The position numbers and the translations under genes were made by a program. Shown one piece after another: positions 5,049 to 5,604 of a DNA stretch of 5,604 nt (position 1 is its first letter; each line of letters starts with the position of its first letter). The DNA lies in contig WHHJ01000085.1 in the NCBI GenBank assembly GCA_014872655.1, positions 1 through 5,604 on the forward strand. The letters run 5' to 3'. The notes below the pieces were generated by a model. That model searched no databases, had not been told where the DNA came from, and saw only the letters and a program-made list of their open reading frames with translations. Source of the stretch: Clostridia bacterium. GTDB taxonomy: Bacteria; Bacillota; Clostridia; Oscillospirales; UBA644.

Positions 5049-5458
5049 ATGGAATATTCAAATCAGGCTCAATTGCAGCTTTTTTTATTTGGTATTTTAT
5101 TAGGAATCGTTTTTGGACTATTGTTTGATATATTTCGAGTATACGGGTCTTTAGTGGCGGAAAAGTTTCTGTTTTTTTTCAGGATTTTATTTATTTTTTA
5201 TTGTGCTCGATTCCTACTTTTATTTATTTGTTTATTTTTAACCGAGGACAGGTGCGGTTTTTTGCATTGTTGTCCGTATTGATAGGTGCCCTCGCATATT
5301 ATTTGAGTGTGGGAAGGTTTTTGTTTCCGATTTTAAGACGCTTTTTGTTTCGGATAAAAAATTTTATTCTTCGTATTTTTCGGAAAATAAAAAAGAAAAA
5401 GGTTGATCGAAAAGAAGGGAAAAGGGAAAAGGTTCCCAGGGGAAAAGATGAAAAGTAA
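5049..5458 (+). pseudogene. yabQ: yabQ, spore cortex membrane protein, reading frame split at a T8 run (mutation, recoding or sequence error)
   Basis: From ATG 5049 the frame gives QAQLQLFLFGILLGIVFGLL then FDIFR (D27, R30), the YabQ N-terminus and first membrane helix. It continues after the T run in the wrong frame and stops at 5280-5282 (77 residues). In the minus-1 frame, open to TAA 5456-5458, the missing part appears: QDFIYF (D46, start of the second helix), NRGQVRF (65-71) after it, a third helix LLSVLIGALAYYLSVG, and a very basic tail rich in K and R. Joining the frames at 5180 gives 136 residues with the D-to-N spacing I recall for YabQ, and no other defect. YabQ is needed for the spore cortex in B. 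subtilis. No strong ribosome-binding site precedes the ATG, so coupling to yabP (8 nt away) is likely. The tail overlaps divIC by 11 nt. Confidence 0.82.
5172..5180 (+). other. T8 homopolymer with minus-1 slippery heptamer T_TTT_TTC inside yabQ
   Basis: Eight T followed by C (5172-5180) read TTT TTT TTC in the yabQ zero frame. A one-base backward slip on 5174-5180 leads straight to CAG GAT (Q45, D46). Adding one T during transcription would give the same protein. A weak purine-rich stretch, GGAAAAG (5159-5165), lies 8 nt upstream. I see no strong downstream stem. Confidence 0.6.
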
Positions 5459-5604
5459 GTATTTGTTACGGATTTTTTTGCTGATTGTTTTGATTGTATC
5501 AACTGTCAGTGTGATATCGATGATGGTTGCGATTTCTGCAACGGAGTCTGATAACCAGGCCCTGGAGGATCAAATCCAAGAACAGAAGCTGCGCAATAGT
5601 GAGA
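5448..5604 (+). CDS. divIC: DivIC/FtsB-like septum formation initiator (partial, 5' part only)
   Basis: The 52 visible codons encode a short basic N-terminus (MKSKYLLR), one membrane segment (about 6-30), then a hydrophilic stretch rich in E and Q (SDNQALEDQIQEQKLRNSE, 34-52) that looks like the start of an extracytoplasmic coiled coil. This bitopic layout and the position right after yabQ match DivIC, a divisome protein that pairs with FtsL and is needed for septum formation. The ATG is inside the end of yabQ (11-nt overlap), with AGGGGA 4 nt upstream, so translation may be coupled. The fragment lacks most of the coiled coil and the C-terminal domain. The name rests largely on gene order. 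Confidence 0.8.
   Translation, partial: MKSKYLLRIFLLIVLIVSTVSVISMMVAISATESDNQALEDQIQEQKLRNSE

Noticed and set aside
5235..5245. A later frame join in yabQ at ATTTTTAACC
   Set aside because: Joining here keeps NRGQVRF but loses the QDFIYF start of the second helix. The join at 5172-5180 restores both, with the correct spacing and a better slippery sequence.

Overview
This window comes from a low-GC, endospore-forming Firmicute, most likely a member of the Clostridia. The main evidence is the gene order on the plus strand: flippase (yabM-type), mazG, HU, rqcP (yabO), yabP, yabQ, divIC. This is the clostridial version of the Bacillus subtilis yabM-yabN-yabO-yabP-yabQ-divIC cluster. YabP and YabQ are sporulation proteins, and a SigE-like promoter sits directly in front of yabP.

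Layout. Positions 1-582 (minus) hold the N-terminal two thirds of an iron-sulfur fumarate hydratase alpha-type subunit, with a good SigA-type promoter at 603-631. Positions 583-947 have no protein gene. They hold a divergent, near-consensus plus-strand promoter (699-727), a predicted structured small RNA of about 140 nt (about 734-875) ending in a strong intrinsic terminator (840-874), and a second SigA-type promoter (886-914) that starts the main operon. From 948 to the end all genes are on the plus strand and closely spaced: MTA/SAH nucleosidase (mtnN), MurJ/SpoVB-family flippase, MazG, HU, RqcP, YabP, YabQ and the start of DivIC.

How the genes fit together. The cluster mixes housekeeping functions (nucleosidase, nucleotide-pool cleaning by MazG, HU nucleoid protein, RqcP in ribosome rescue) with envelope and sporulation functions (lipid-linked precursor flippase, YabP/YabQ, divisome protein DivIC). 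Extra promoters are visible before HU (moderate) and yabP (SigE-like). They would let HU be expressed strongly and yabP-yabQ be switched on in the mother cell.

Most notable observations. (1) yabQ is split into two frames at a run of eight T (5172-5179). The first frame carries the N-terminal part. The minus-1 frame carries the rest with the family's conserved residues and no further damage. The run is followed by C, so it contains the classical minus-1 slippery heptamer T_TTT_TTC. Recent mutation, homopolymer phase switching, transcriptional slippage, ribosomal frameshifting and sequencing error are all possible. (2) An apparently undescribed small RNA, with a 5' hairpin, C-rich linkers and a terminator, is transcribed away from the fumarate hydratase gene. 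(3) The C-terminal domain of MazG has lost its acidic metal-binding motif while the N-terminal domain keeps it. (4) A long hairpin between HU and rqcP holds the best rqcP ribosome-binding site in its 3' arm. I saw no mobile element, CRISPR array, tRNA or rRNA.
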